In this document: positions 9,627-16,275 of the stretch, piece after piece
How the letters are laid out: every line of letters begins with the position of its first letter
Numbering within the stretch: position 1 is the stretch's first letter
From: PALSA-505 sp963702235
GTDB lineage: Bacteria; Actinomycetota; Actinomycetes; Streptosporangiales; Streptosporangiaceae
Assembly (NCBI GenBank): GCA_963702235.1
Contig: CAVPBZ010000021.1
Location: 186,001-250,000 of the forward strand
Reading direction: 5' to 3'
Length of the DNA: 64,000 nucleotides
Notes under the pieces: generated by a model
Databases searched by the model: none
Seen by the model: only the letters and a program-made list of their open reading frames with translations
Told to the model about the DNA's origin: nothing
Program-made: the position numbers and the translations under genes

Positions 9627-9678
9627 GACCGCTCCTTGCGCCGGATAGGGCTGCTCGCGGGGAACATCTTGCCGGCGG

Positions 9679-10365
9679 CTACGCTGCCGCTGGGATTCGC
9701 CGCATGGCCAGGTGGCAGCAGGAGCTGGGGGATTCCCGGGCGGTGAGCCGTTCCACGGCCAGGCCGCCCAGTCCTCCGGCCAGCCCTTCGGCCAGGCCGA
9801 GATGCAACCCGCAGATCGTGTCCGGGTCGGCGGCCGCGACCTCGGCGAACGGGCAGCGCCCGAGCGTGAAGCTGATCCGCTGGCCGTCGCTGGCCCGGGC
9901 CGGGCGGAAGCCGCGCCGCGTCATCTCCTCCTGCAGCAGGTCGGCCGGATCCCCGGGGCCGGCCAGCCCGGCGGCGAGCCGCCGCCCCTCCTGCCAGCCT
10001 GCCTGGCGCGCGTCCTGCTTGCGGCGGACGGCCCCGGCCAGCACGCCGGCCAGCCAGGCGTAGGCGCCCGGGGTTCCCCACCGGCCGGCCACCTCCGGGT
10101 GCGGCCGGTACATCAGCCGCGGCCGCCCCGGCCCGGGCCGGTTCTCGGCTTCCCCGGTGACCAGCCCGGCGTCGGTGAGCACGGCCAGGTGCTGGCGGAC
10201 CGCATTGTGGTTGAGCCGGGCATAGCCGGTCAGCTCGGCCACGCCCACCGGCTGCGGGGAGTCGGCGATGTACCGGAACAGGCGGTAGCGCGTCGGGTCG
10301 CCCAGGGCCCGGGCCTGCCGCTGAACCTCTGCTCCCACCGCATCCTCTTCCGCCGGTTCCCCCAT
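9679..10365 (-). CDS. Winged-helix regulator of the SufR/COG2345 type, probably Fe-S binding
   Basis: About 228 residues from the ATG at 10365. The N-terminal ArsR-like winged helix is clear (ALGDPTRYRLFRYI, then RLNHNAVRQHLAVLTDAGLV). The C-terminal domain carries a cysteine set GRCPFAEV, TICGLH and SSCCHLAM, spaced as in SufR-type regulators, where such residues hold a [4Fe-4S] cluster. The start is not certain: a GTG at 10350 also has a GAGGA before it, and an open frame extends upstream. It follows a DUF59 iron-sulfur assembly gene, so regulation of that small operon by cluster status is plausible. Ligand and targets are inferred. Confidence 0.75.
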   Translation of the reverse strand: MGEPAEEDAVGAEVQRQARALGDPTRYRLFRYIADSPQPVGVAELTGYARLNHNAVRQHLAVLTDAGLVTGEAENRPGPGRPRLMYRPHPEVAGRWGTPGAYAWLAGVLAGAVRRKQDARQAGWQEGRRLAAGLAGPGDPADLLQEEMTRRGFRPARASDGQRISFTLGRCPFAEVAAADPDTICGLHLGLAEGLAGGLGGLAVERLTARESPSSCCHLAMRRIPAAA

Positions 10366-10433
10366 CCTAGGATGACTGCCCCGGCCAGCAGTTGCTGCCG
10401 GCGCACCGCCCATCAGCCCCGCCTGTGTCACTG

Positions 10434-10811
10434 TCAGCAGAACCGCCAGCCGGCGGCTGTGGCCGCGGCCTGGTCTATCATCGCTGGGCTCCACGGCGGG
10501 TCGGCCACCACGCGCACCTTCACGGGCGCCGCGCCGGCCACGCCGACGGTGACCGCCAGCTGCGCCATCCGCGGGAGCCTTTTCCCGGCCGCAGAGCCCG
10601 GCCTGGCGAGGGTCATCTCGACCAGGATGGTGCCGTCCTCGCCGCGCACGTCATATACCAGGCCGAGCGAGACCAGATCAAGGCACAGCTCGGGGTGACG
10701 CACGTAAGTGAGCGCATTCCACGCCGCATTGACCGCGCACGCCATGTCCACCCAGGCAAGCGCGCCGGATGAGCCGCCACCGGCGGCCGGGTGACCGCTG
10801 CTGGCCGCCAT
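10434..10811 (-). CDS. DUF59/MIP18-family metal-sulfur cluster assembly factor
   Basis: 125 residues with the MIP18 (DUF59) core: HPELCLDLVSLGLVYDVRG, then ILVEMTLARPG and VRVVADPPWSPAMI. This family includes SufT and PaaD and helps mature iron-sulfur proteins. The cysteine in HPELC replaces the residue often found as isoleucine or glutamate. The first ~22 residues are Gly/Ala/Ser-rich and an internal ATG (MACAVNAAW) could be the true start. It is first in a three-gene minus-strand unit (DUF59, SufR-like regulator, zinc ribbon) and has a long palindrome 32 bp upstream of its start. Confidence 0.8.
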   Translation of the reverse strand: MAASSGHPAAGGGSSGALAWVDMACAVNAAWNALTYVRHPELCLDLVSLGLVYDVRGEDGTILVEMTLARPGSAAGKRLPRMAQLAVTVGVAGAAPVKVRVVADPPWSPAMIDQAAATAAGWRFC

Positions 10812-10842
10812 CCGCTCACCCGCCCTTCACGCTCCGTCCATT

Positions 10843-10870
10843 AATAATTCTAGTAGAGGCTAGAATTATT
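10843..10870. promoter_or_regulatory. Operator-like palindrome upstream of the DUF59 operon
   Basis: AATAATTCTAG (10843-10853) and its exact complement CTAGAATTATT (10860-10870) form 11-bp arms around TAGAGG. It is the most AT-rich patch of this region and would overlap the promoter. The arrangement is typical of ArsR/SufR-type operators, so autoregulation by the SufR-like protein is likely. Confidence 0.75.
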
Positions 10871-10921
10871 GACAATGAGGGCAGTCCGGGCAAGAGCACA
10901 CAGGATGGGCGGCGGCCAGCC

Positions 10922-11350
10922 GTGACCGTGTCGCTAGGTTCCAGCTGCATCATCGCGATTGCCATGACCGCCGTGCTGGCGATATTCATCGCCAGCGTGG
11001 TGATCTCCAATGTGATCTCCGAGCGGCCATCCCGCCCGCGGCACCCAGGACCGGCCCGCAGCAAGACAGCGGTGTCCGGCCGCAGACACGAGGGAGATCC
11101 GCGCAGCATGTCACCGCCCCGGGACCAGGCCGCCGGGCCAGGCGCGCGGGGGCGGGCCCGCCGGGCCGCCGGTTACGCCACCCGGCCCGCCAGTCACACA
11201 GTGCCAGGATCTGGCGGCCACGTATTTCGGCTGCTCCGGCCGCTAGGCAGGGAACAGGTCGCAGAGGAGTTTCGCGGGAGTAACGAACGGACAGCAGTTG
11301 CCCTGGCAGGCAGTGCCCGGCAGGGCACTGCCTCGTGCCCGAGGCCATAA
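10922..11350 (+). CDS. Possible small membrane protein
   Basis: A frame of about 142 residues from a GTG, diverging from the DUF59 operon. Residues ~5-32 form one convincing membrane helix (SLGSSCIIAIAMTAVLAIFI), and the rest is Arg/Pro/Gly-rich and low-complexity. The ribosome site is weak. It may be a real single-pass protein, or only its first third may be meaningful. The following 280 bp contain another frame with a helix (ALMVLGLAFAAVLGMVAGVV, near 11470-11530) that I could not support as a gene. Confidence 0.3.
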   Translation: MTVSLGSSCIIAIAMTAVLAIFIASVVISNVISERPSRPRHPGPARSKTAVSGRRHEGDPRSMSPPRDQAAGPGARGRARRAAGYATRPASHTVPGSGGHVFRLLRPLGREQVAEEFRGSNERTAVALAGSARQGTASCPRP

Positions 11351-11632
11351 CCCGGATCGTGCTGCGCCCGATGGTCACCTGCCGCCCGGTTTCCCCGCGT
11401 TCGGGGAGGGTCGCGTCCTTGCTAACCGCCCTGGAACTGAACTGGATCCCGCCTGGCCAGGCAGGGGCGCTGATGGTGCTGGGCCTGGCCTTCGCCGCCG
11501 TCCTGGGAATGGTGGCCGGCGTCGTCGCCTGGCCTGGCCACAGACGGCGGGGCCGCCCGGGACTGGCCATTGACGCTGTCTTCCCGGCCGGCGGCTCACT
11601 ATCGCCACTGGAGCGTCCGGCAGTCCGGCGGG

Positions 11633-12022
11633 TTATGACCCGCCGTCCCGGAGGAACTGCCCGAGGACGGCGGCCTGGCTATGGGCGATCTCCCGGGTCG
11701 CGGTCGGCAGGGTCAGCGGCCCGGCTGCTGTCAGCGCGCGCAGCCGGGCCAGGGCGGCCTGCTGTTGCGGCTGGACGAGCTCGGCGGCATAGCGGCGGCG
11801 GAACTCGCCGAACTTCGCCGGATCGTGCCCGTACCAGGCGCGCAGTGCGATAGATGGCGCGACGTCCCTTACCCACTCATCAAGCCGCGCGGCGTCCTTG
11901 GCCAGCCCGCGCGGCCAGATGCGGTTCACCAGCACCCGGGCGCCGTCCTCGGGAGCAGGAGCATCGTAGACGCGCTGGACCCGGATATCCGTCCCTATCG
12001 CGGACCTCCCTCCAGCGGTCAC
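11633..12022 (-). CDS. DUF488-family protein (YeaO-like)
   Basis: 129 residues with the DUF488 signature: an N-terminal strand RVYDAPAPEDGARVLVNRIW followed by PRGL, then WYGHDPAKFGEFRRRY. The family is widespread and small; its reaction is not established. The GTG start overlaps the stop of the DUF3040 gene upstream by four bases (GTGA), which supports both the start and translational coupling. It is probably the last gene of a minus-strand unit that begins near 12895. Confidence 0.85.
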   Translation of the reverse strand: MTAGGRSAIGTDIRVQRVYDAPAPEDGARVLVNRIWPRGLAKDAARLDEWVRDVAPSIALRAWYGHDPAKFGEFRRRYAAELVQPQQQAALARLRALTAAGPLTLPTATREIAHSQAAVLGQFLRDGGS

Positions 12023-12453
12023 TTACCCGCCGCGATCACCTTTGGCCAGGGTCTGATCCCGCGAGCTTCATTGGGCCGCCACAGCGCGGGTGCGCGCCGC
12101 CAGCGTCGCCGGCGGGATGGTTCAGGTGACGGGGTTGTGCTGCCTGGCCGCTGGCAGCTGCTGAGCTGTCCGGCTGGGGTGACGGGCCCGCTGCGGTAGG
12201 TGCAAGGGCGGCTGGCTGGGTGGCTGAGCAGGAGCGCGAGAACGATCAGCGTGATCATCGCCATGGCGGTCGTCACTGGGATGAACGGCCTGGTCCGCGG
12301 CCACCGTGGGGACAGGCGTCCCAGGCGGGGGATCCTGCCGCGGGAGGCCGGCACCGTGAGCGTTGCCAGCAGAGCGGCCAGGCGGGGATCGGATCTGCGC
12401 AGGGTGGCTTCGATCCCGGCCAGGGCCCGCTGCTCATACGGTGCAAGGCTCAT
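12019..12453 (-). CDS. DUF3040-family small membrane protein
   Basis: 144 residues. The start MSLAPYEQRALAGIEATLRR and SDPRLAALLATL are the DUF3040 signature. One membrane helix follows (AMAMITLIVLALLLSH), and the tail is basic and low-complexity. GGGAGG lies 7 bases before the ATG. DUF3040 proteins are common, uncharacterised actinobacterial membrane proteins. A second member is encoded at 14252, on the far side of the transporter gene. The stop overlaps the DUF488 start by four bases. Confidence 0.8.
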   Translation of the reverse strand: MSLAPYEQRALAGIEATLRRSDPRLAALLATLTVPASRGRIPRLGRLSPRWPRTRPFIPVTTAMAMITLIVLALLLSHPASRPCTYRSGPVTPAGQLSSCQRPGSTTPSPEPSRRRRWRRAPALWRPNEARGIRPWPKVIAAGK

Positions 12454-12557
12454 GGCAGCCTCCCGGTGCGGGCCTGGGCGATGCCCGGACCATGGGGGCT
12501 TCTGCCCTGGATTCCGTTCATGTCGCTGGCCTGGCGTAAGGTCCTGGCGGTCTCAGG

Positions 12558-12895
12558 TCAGGCGGTCGCGGGCCAGAACAGCCGGCGGGTCACGACGCCG
12601 TGGCCGATGGTGCTGTCTAGCCACAGGGCAAGGGAGCGGCCGGGGCTGAGGTAGTCGAGCGCGTCATCGCCGGTGATTTGATGGTCACGATGACGTTGTC
12701 GTCTTTCCATTCCGCCGCGGCGGGGCCGCTGCTGGTGACCAGCGCGCTGAAGAACGTGATCCGGCCGGTCTGGTGGTGCCGGCACTTGACCGCCATCCGC
12801 CGGGTCTGGTCGGGCGGCAGCACGGCGTGGCCGGCGGCTGCGGGCTGGTCGAGGGTGACCAGGGCCTGGAATGTGTATCTCTTCACGGTAAGCAC
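12558..12895 (-). pseudogene. EF-Tu-like beta-barrel protein, frameshifted
   Basis: The first frame gives VKRYTFQALVTLDQPAAAG, LPPDQTRRMAVKCRHHQTGR and ITFFSALVTSSGP. After VIVTIK the reading must shift by one base, in a run of A near 12676, to ITGDDALDYLSPGRSLALWL and IGHGVVTRRLFW. Together this is the ~110-residue actinobacterial barrel protein that resembles a translation-factor (EF-Tu) C-terminal domain. Start: GTG at 12895 or 12886, with GGAGG just upstream. A single base lost in a homopolymer may be a sequencing error. It is the first gene after the operator-like site at 12991. Confidence 0.6.
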
Positions 12896-12986
12896 CGCCT
12901 CCGGTACCAGCTGGGCAGACGTGCATGACGCGGGCGCGCCGGCTGGCCTGCTGCGTGCCGGGCGGACCACGGCCCGTGCATCGGAG

Positions 12987-14063
12987 TTAGATCGTACCAC
13001 GATATAAGTTGCCGGGATGGCGGGGATCACGTCTCGCGCGCGGCCGGGCGAGGGGCGAGGTGATCATGGCGGTGAAGGTCAGCGCCCAGGCGGCCGTGGC
13101 GGGCCAGGCCGCGGCGGTGCCGATGCGGTGGATCAGCGGCAGGGCGGCGGCGGCGCCGAGCTGCATGCTGGCGGTGGCGTACATGCCGGCGGGGAAAACA
13201 ATCATCCACAGGTCCGGGCGGTAGCGCAGCGGCGCCCGGGCGCGCAGGTGCCGCCAGGCGCCGCGGGCGGCCAGCGGCGGGATCAGGCAGCTGGCGAGGG
13301 CCCAGAAGGTGACCGCCAGCCCGGTGATCACGGCCCGGCCCCGGCCGGACAGCAGCGCGCCGCTGATGTGCAGGATCTCGGCGGCGGCCAGGACGGTGAT
13401 GGAGGCCGCGCCCATGGCCACCCAGTATGGCGCGGTCACGTCCTGCGGGCGAAGACCCGCCAGTCGCAGCCGGGCCGCCACCGCGGCGGTGATCCCCAGG
13501 TACAGCACCACCCCCGCTAGCCAGGCCGCGATGGCGGCCAGCGCGGCGGGCAGGGACCCGATAATGCCCCCAGCCTGCAGGAAGACCGCGGCGATGGCCA
13601 GCGACTGGGTGGCCACGGCCCACAGGTACCAGCTGCCGTTCACCGCGGTGACCGCGAGCGGCGTGCGCGGCCGGGCGGCCAGCCGCCCAGGTACCAGCCA
13701 GGTCAGCGCCAGCCAGGCCAGCAGCCCGGCCGCAGCCAGCGCCGCGGCAGCACCGGGACGGCGGTCGCCCGCGAGCCCGTCCCCCAGGACGTTGCAGGCG
13801 GCCACGAAGCCAAAGCAGGTGAACGCCCGGCCCGGGCAGGCCAGCTCAGCGCTCAGATCCGCGGGGAAGGCCGCCGCGCGCCAGCCGGACGCCGCGGCCA
13901 GGACGGCGAAGCTGCCCGCGGCGATGGCCAGCAGCGCCGTGGACAGCCCAGGCCAGCCCGCCTGGCGCGCCGCCGCCGACACGATACCGGTGGCCATCAC
14001 CACGGCGAAGCTGTCGGGACCAGCGCCGCGCGCCGCCCGCGCCAGCGTGCCTGCAGCCCTCAC
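12987..14063 (-). CDS. TDT/SLAC1-family anion transporter (tellurite-resistance/dicarboxylate type)
   Basis: 358 residues with about ten hydrophobic helices. The opening GPDSFAVVMATGIVSAAARQ is the signature of the TDT family (TehA, Mae1, SLAC1), which moves organic or inorganic anions across the membrane. The GTG start has GGAGG about ten bases before it. The last codons and the stop codon run into the ATCG-N5-CGAT palindrome at 12991-13003, so the gene's 3' end is also the control region of the next operon. Two further copies of the palindrome lie upstream at 14118 and 14181. The substrate is not predictable from sequence. Confidence 0.85.
   Translation of the reverse strand: MRAAGTLARAARGAGPDSFAVVMATGIVSAAARQAGWPGLSTALLAIAAGSFAVLAAASGWRAAAFPADLSAELACPGRAFTCFGFVAACNVLGDGLAGDRRPGAAAALAAAGLLAWLALTWLVPGRLAARPRTPLAVTAVNGSWYLWAVATQSLAIAAVFLQAGGIIGSLPAALAAIAAWLAGVVLYLGITAAVAARLRLAGLRPQDVTAPYWVAMGAASITVLAAAEILHISGALLSGRGRAVITGLAVTFWALASCLIPPLAARGAWRHLRARAPLRYRPDLWMIVFPAGMYATASMQLGAAAALPLIHRIGTAAAWPATAAWALTFTAMITSPLARPRARRDPRHPGNLYRGTI
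12991..13003. promoter_or_regulatory. ATCG-N5-CGAT palindrome overlapping the transporter gene end
   Basis: Reads ATCGTACCACGAT. On the minus strand it extends to ACTTATATCGT, which is shared with the sites at 14118 and 14181. It lies about 95 bp upstream of the EF-Tu-like/DUF3040/DUF488 unit. Confidence 0.6.
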
Positions 14064-14117
14064 CGGTGTCTTGCCTCCGCCCGGATTACGGCGTCCATGC
14101 TGTCACCCGTAACTTAT

Positions 14118-14130
14118 ATCGTTCCACGAT
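14118..14130. promoter_or_regulatory. ATCG-N5-CGAT palindrome, divergent promoter region (site 1)
   Basis: Reads ATCGTTCCACGAT, preceded by AACTTAT. It lies 55 bp from the transporter start on the minus strand and 121 bp from the DUF3040 start on the plus strand. Confidence 0.65.
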
Positions 14131-14180
14131 GATACGGTGCCCCGTGGGTTTGACATCTTCATACCAGGAATTAGACTTAT

Positions 14181-14193
14181 ATCGTTCCGCGAT
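14181..14193. promoter_or_regulatory. ATCG-N5-CGAT palindrome, divergent promoter region (site 2)
   Basis: Reads ATCGTTCCGCGAT, preceded by GACTTAT like its neighbour 63 bp to the left. The identical spacing of half-sites and the shared ACTTATATCGTTCC prefix argue for one binding protein. Confidence 0.65.
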
Positions 14194-14251
14194 AGAAATC
14201 CGCAGGACGATGGCCGGGTGCACGGCCACGGCCCACCCGAGGAGGTGCGCC

Positions 14252-14650
14252 ATGTGCCTGGCCCGCCGCGAGCAGCGGCTGCTCGAGCAGATCGGTGAGC
14301 AAGTGACCCGGTCAGATCCACGGCTGGCATCGATGATGGCGGCCTTCGGCCGCCTGGCCGAAGGCGAGGCAATCCCCGCCCGCGAGCAGCTGCGCGGGCC
14401 GGCCAGCCAGGCGAAGGCAACGCTGCGCGCGGCAGCCGCCACGGCCGCCACGCTGCTCGCCTGGGCCGCAGCGCTGAACCCGCGCGCGTGGCTGGCCAGC
14501 ACAGGCGCCGGCCGCACCTGGCGCGGCAGCGCCACCCCGGCCGGCACCGGGAAACCCCCGCCCCGGCCACCGCAGGCGCGATCGGCCGCACCGCCCCTGC
14601 GCCGGCGAAACGACCAGCAGCCGGGCCAGCCCGGCCAGTCCCATCCCTGA
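14252..14650 (+). CDS. DUF3040-like small membrane protein
   Basis: 132 residues starting MCLARREQRLLEQIGEQVTR and SDPRLASMMAAFGRL, an N-terminus that matches the DUF3040 pattern. One membrane helix follows (AAATAATLLAWAAALN) and the tail is Pro/Arg-rich. GGAGG lies 6 bases before the ATG. It begins a plus-strand run with the SPW-type protein and the second MarR gene, all behind two operator-like palindromes. Confidence 0.7.
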   Translation: MCLARREQRLLEQIGEQVTRSDPRLASMMAAFGRLAEGEAIPAREQLRGPASQAKATLRAAAATAATLLAWAAALNPRAWLASTGAGRTWRGSATPAGTGKPPPRPPQARSAAPPLRRRNDQQPGQPGQSHP

Positions 14651-14669
14651 GCGACCGAAGGAGAACACT

Positions 14670-15145
14670 ATGCGCCCCAGCCAACGCCCCTCACCACTGC
14701 CGCCCGACCCCCGCCCGCAGGCAGGCGGCTCCCCGCTGCCTCCCGACCCGGCCGTTAAGGAGGACATCATGCACACCGGCCCGCTGCACCAGGCCGCCAG
14801 CATCCCGCAGACGCCGCCCGGCAATGGCGCCGGGACCCAGCCCGAGACGGCCGCCCGCCCGCAGCCGGGCACACCGCCCCGGCCGGCCCGGCCGCCATCA
14901 CGGCCCAGCTCAGCGCGGCGGCGGTGACGCTGGCCGGCCTGTGGGTGGCGATCTCGCCCTGGTTCCTGACCCTGCAGGCCGGTGTGGCCAGGAACGCCAC
15001 CACCAGCGATCTGATCACCGGCCTGGCCGTCGCGGTCCTCCGCCTGCTCGCCCTTACCGCCGCCCGCGGGACCGCGGGCCTGCAGGCCGCCCGGCCACCC
15101 CGGCCCTGCACGTCACGGCCAGTCCGCCGCAGCGGCCTATGCTGA
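14670..15145 (+). pseudogene. SPW-repeat membrane protein, in two frames
   Basis: The first frame (14670-14927) has GGAG before its ATG and a second ATG at 14769 with AGGAGG. It encodes a Pro-rich leader. The second frame (14924-15145) encodes LAGLWVAISPWFLTLQAG and NATTSDLITGLAVAVLRLLA, the SPW motif protein fold with two membrane helices. The two overlap as GTGA, so this is either translational coupling or, more likely, a one-base shift near 14885, because the second frame is open and helix-like upstream of its GTG (AAITAQLSAAAV). SPW proteins are small actinobacterial membrane proteins of unknown role. Confidence 0.6.
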
Positions 15146-15201
15146 TCACCAGGCGGCCCGGACCGCCACGGAGGGCCGGGCACAACCGGGGCGGTGAGGA
15201 G

Positions 15202-15621
15202 ATGCGCCAGCTGACCCGTGAAGACTACGAGAACCTGCTGGCCTTCCGCGTCAGCCTGCGCTGCTTCCAGCACTGGAGCCAGACCCAGGCCCGGCAGGCC
15301 GGCCTGACCCCGGCCCAGCACCAGCTGCTGCTGGCGGTCAAGGGCCACCGCGGACCACACGGCCCGACCATCGGAGACCTGGCCGGCTACCTGCTGCTGC
15401 GTCCCCACAGCACCGTCGAGCTCGTCAACCGCGCCCAGGCCGCCGGGCTGGTAGCACGATACGACGACGCCGACGACAGCCGCCTCACCCGGATCCGGCT
15501 CACCCGCGACGGCCAGGACACCCTGGACAAGCTGGCCCCCGCCCACCTCGACGAGCTCCAGCACCTCGCCCCCGCCCTCGACCAGCTCCTCACCCGGTGG
15601 AACAGCGCAGGCGGTCAGTGA
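15202..15621 (+). CDS. MarR-family transcriptional regulator (paralogue 2)
   Basis: 139 residues. HTH and wing match paralogue 1 (PTIGDLAGYLLLRPHSTVEL, then VNRAQAAGLVARYDDADDSR). I chose the ATG at 15202 by alignment with paralogue 1, where MRQLTREDYENLLAFR faces MPQLVRQDFEKLLAFR. GGTGAGGAG lies directly upstream, although an in-frame ATG at 15138 overlapping the SPW stop is possible. It is the last gene of the DUF3040/SPW/MarR run, so it may control its own operon through the palindromes at 14118 and 14181. Confidence 0.85.
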   Translation: MRQLTREDYENLLAFRVSLRCFQHWSQTQARQAGLTPAQHQLLLAVKGHRGPHGPTIGDLAGYLLLRPHSTVELVNRAQAAGLVARYDDADDSRLTRIRLTRDGQDTLDKLAPAHLDELQHLAPALDQLLTRWNSAGGQ

Positions 15622-16275
15622 TCTTCAGCAAACGAAGGTTTCCTGAAGAGCAGCTACACACCCGCGGCAGCGCCCAGCGTTCAAACCTGTACCGATCCAT
15701 TCCCGCCAGCGCCGAGCCGACAACTCTATGCAAGATCAGCTATTTTTGCGGCTGGGCGCACGGCTCCTACTATCTCCCCTGCGAAATGGCCGCCTACCGG
15801 ACAGCTACCTTGCCCCCGACCGTAGCTTCGGGAGTCCCCGGCCCTGACGGGTACCGCCGCGTCCCAGGCCGCCAATCCTGCCCCGACCCGAAGACCGTCC
15901 GGTGACCCATCCCTTACGGATGCGCGGACAGTGATCCGGCGGCCTTGACAGACAGAACCGGGCAGTCGGTGCATCGACTGTCCGCTAGAGGCGTCTGCGA
16001 CCACACGCGCCGAGTCGATCTGCATTGCTGCGAGCCATCGAGTTGCGATCATCGTGGTTACTCTTCGTAATTCATGAATGATGGCTTGATGCCCGGCGTA
16101 CGAAGAGCCCGGGCGGACACCCGTCTGAGAACCCAGAACTCGCCCGCGTTGACGGCATTCTGAGCGAATCTCATGTTTATGAAACTGACGCTCGCGAGTC
16201 CTGAGTTCGGTCTCCGGGATGTTTCTGCTGAGTGGTCGGCTATCAGCCGACAGGATTGGCGGCTCTGCACGAAGA
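15622..16275. other. Intergenic boundary between the MarR block and the integrated elements
   Basis: About 650 bp. No frame has both a ribosome site and protein-like composition. Its GC content falls below that of the genes on either side. It may contain the left end of the first integrated element, but I could not find a copy of the tRNA-derived core here. Confidence 0.35.

Noticed and set aside
10769..10921. Upstream extension of the small membrane-protein frame across the palindrome
   Set aside because: It would run through the operator-like palindrome and the start of the DUF59 gene; the GTG at 10922 is a better boundary.
11335..11853. Frame with a membrane-helix-like segment (about 11470-11530)
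   Set aside because: Its second half is antisense to the DUF488 gene and no ribosome site is seen. A short real protein cannot be excluded but is not supported.
14488..15201. N-terminal extension of the second MarR protein
   Set aside because: The extension is Pro/Arg-rich, antisense-like, overlaps the DUF3040 and SPW frames and has no counterpart in paralogue 1.
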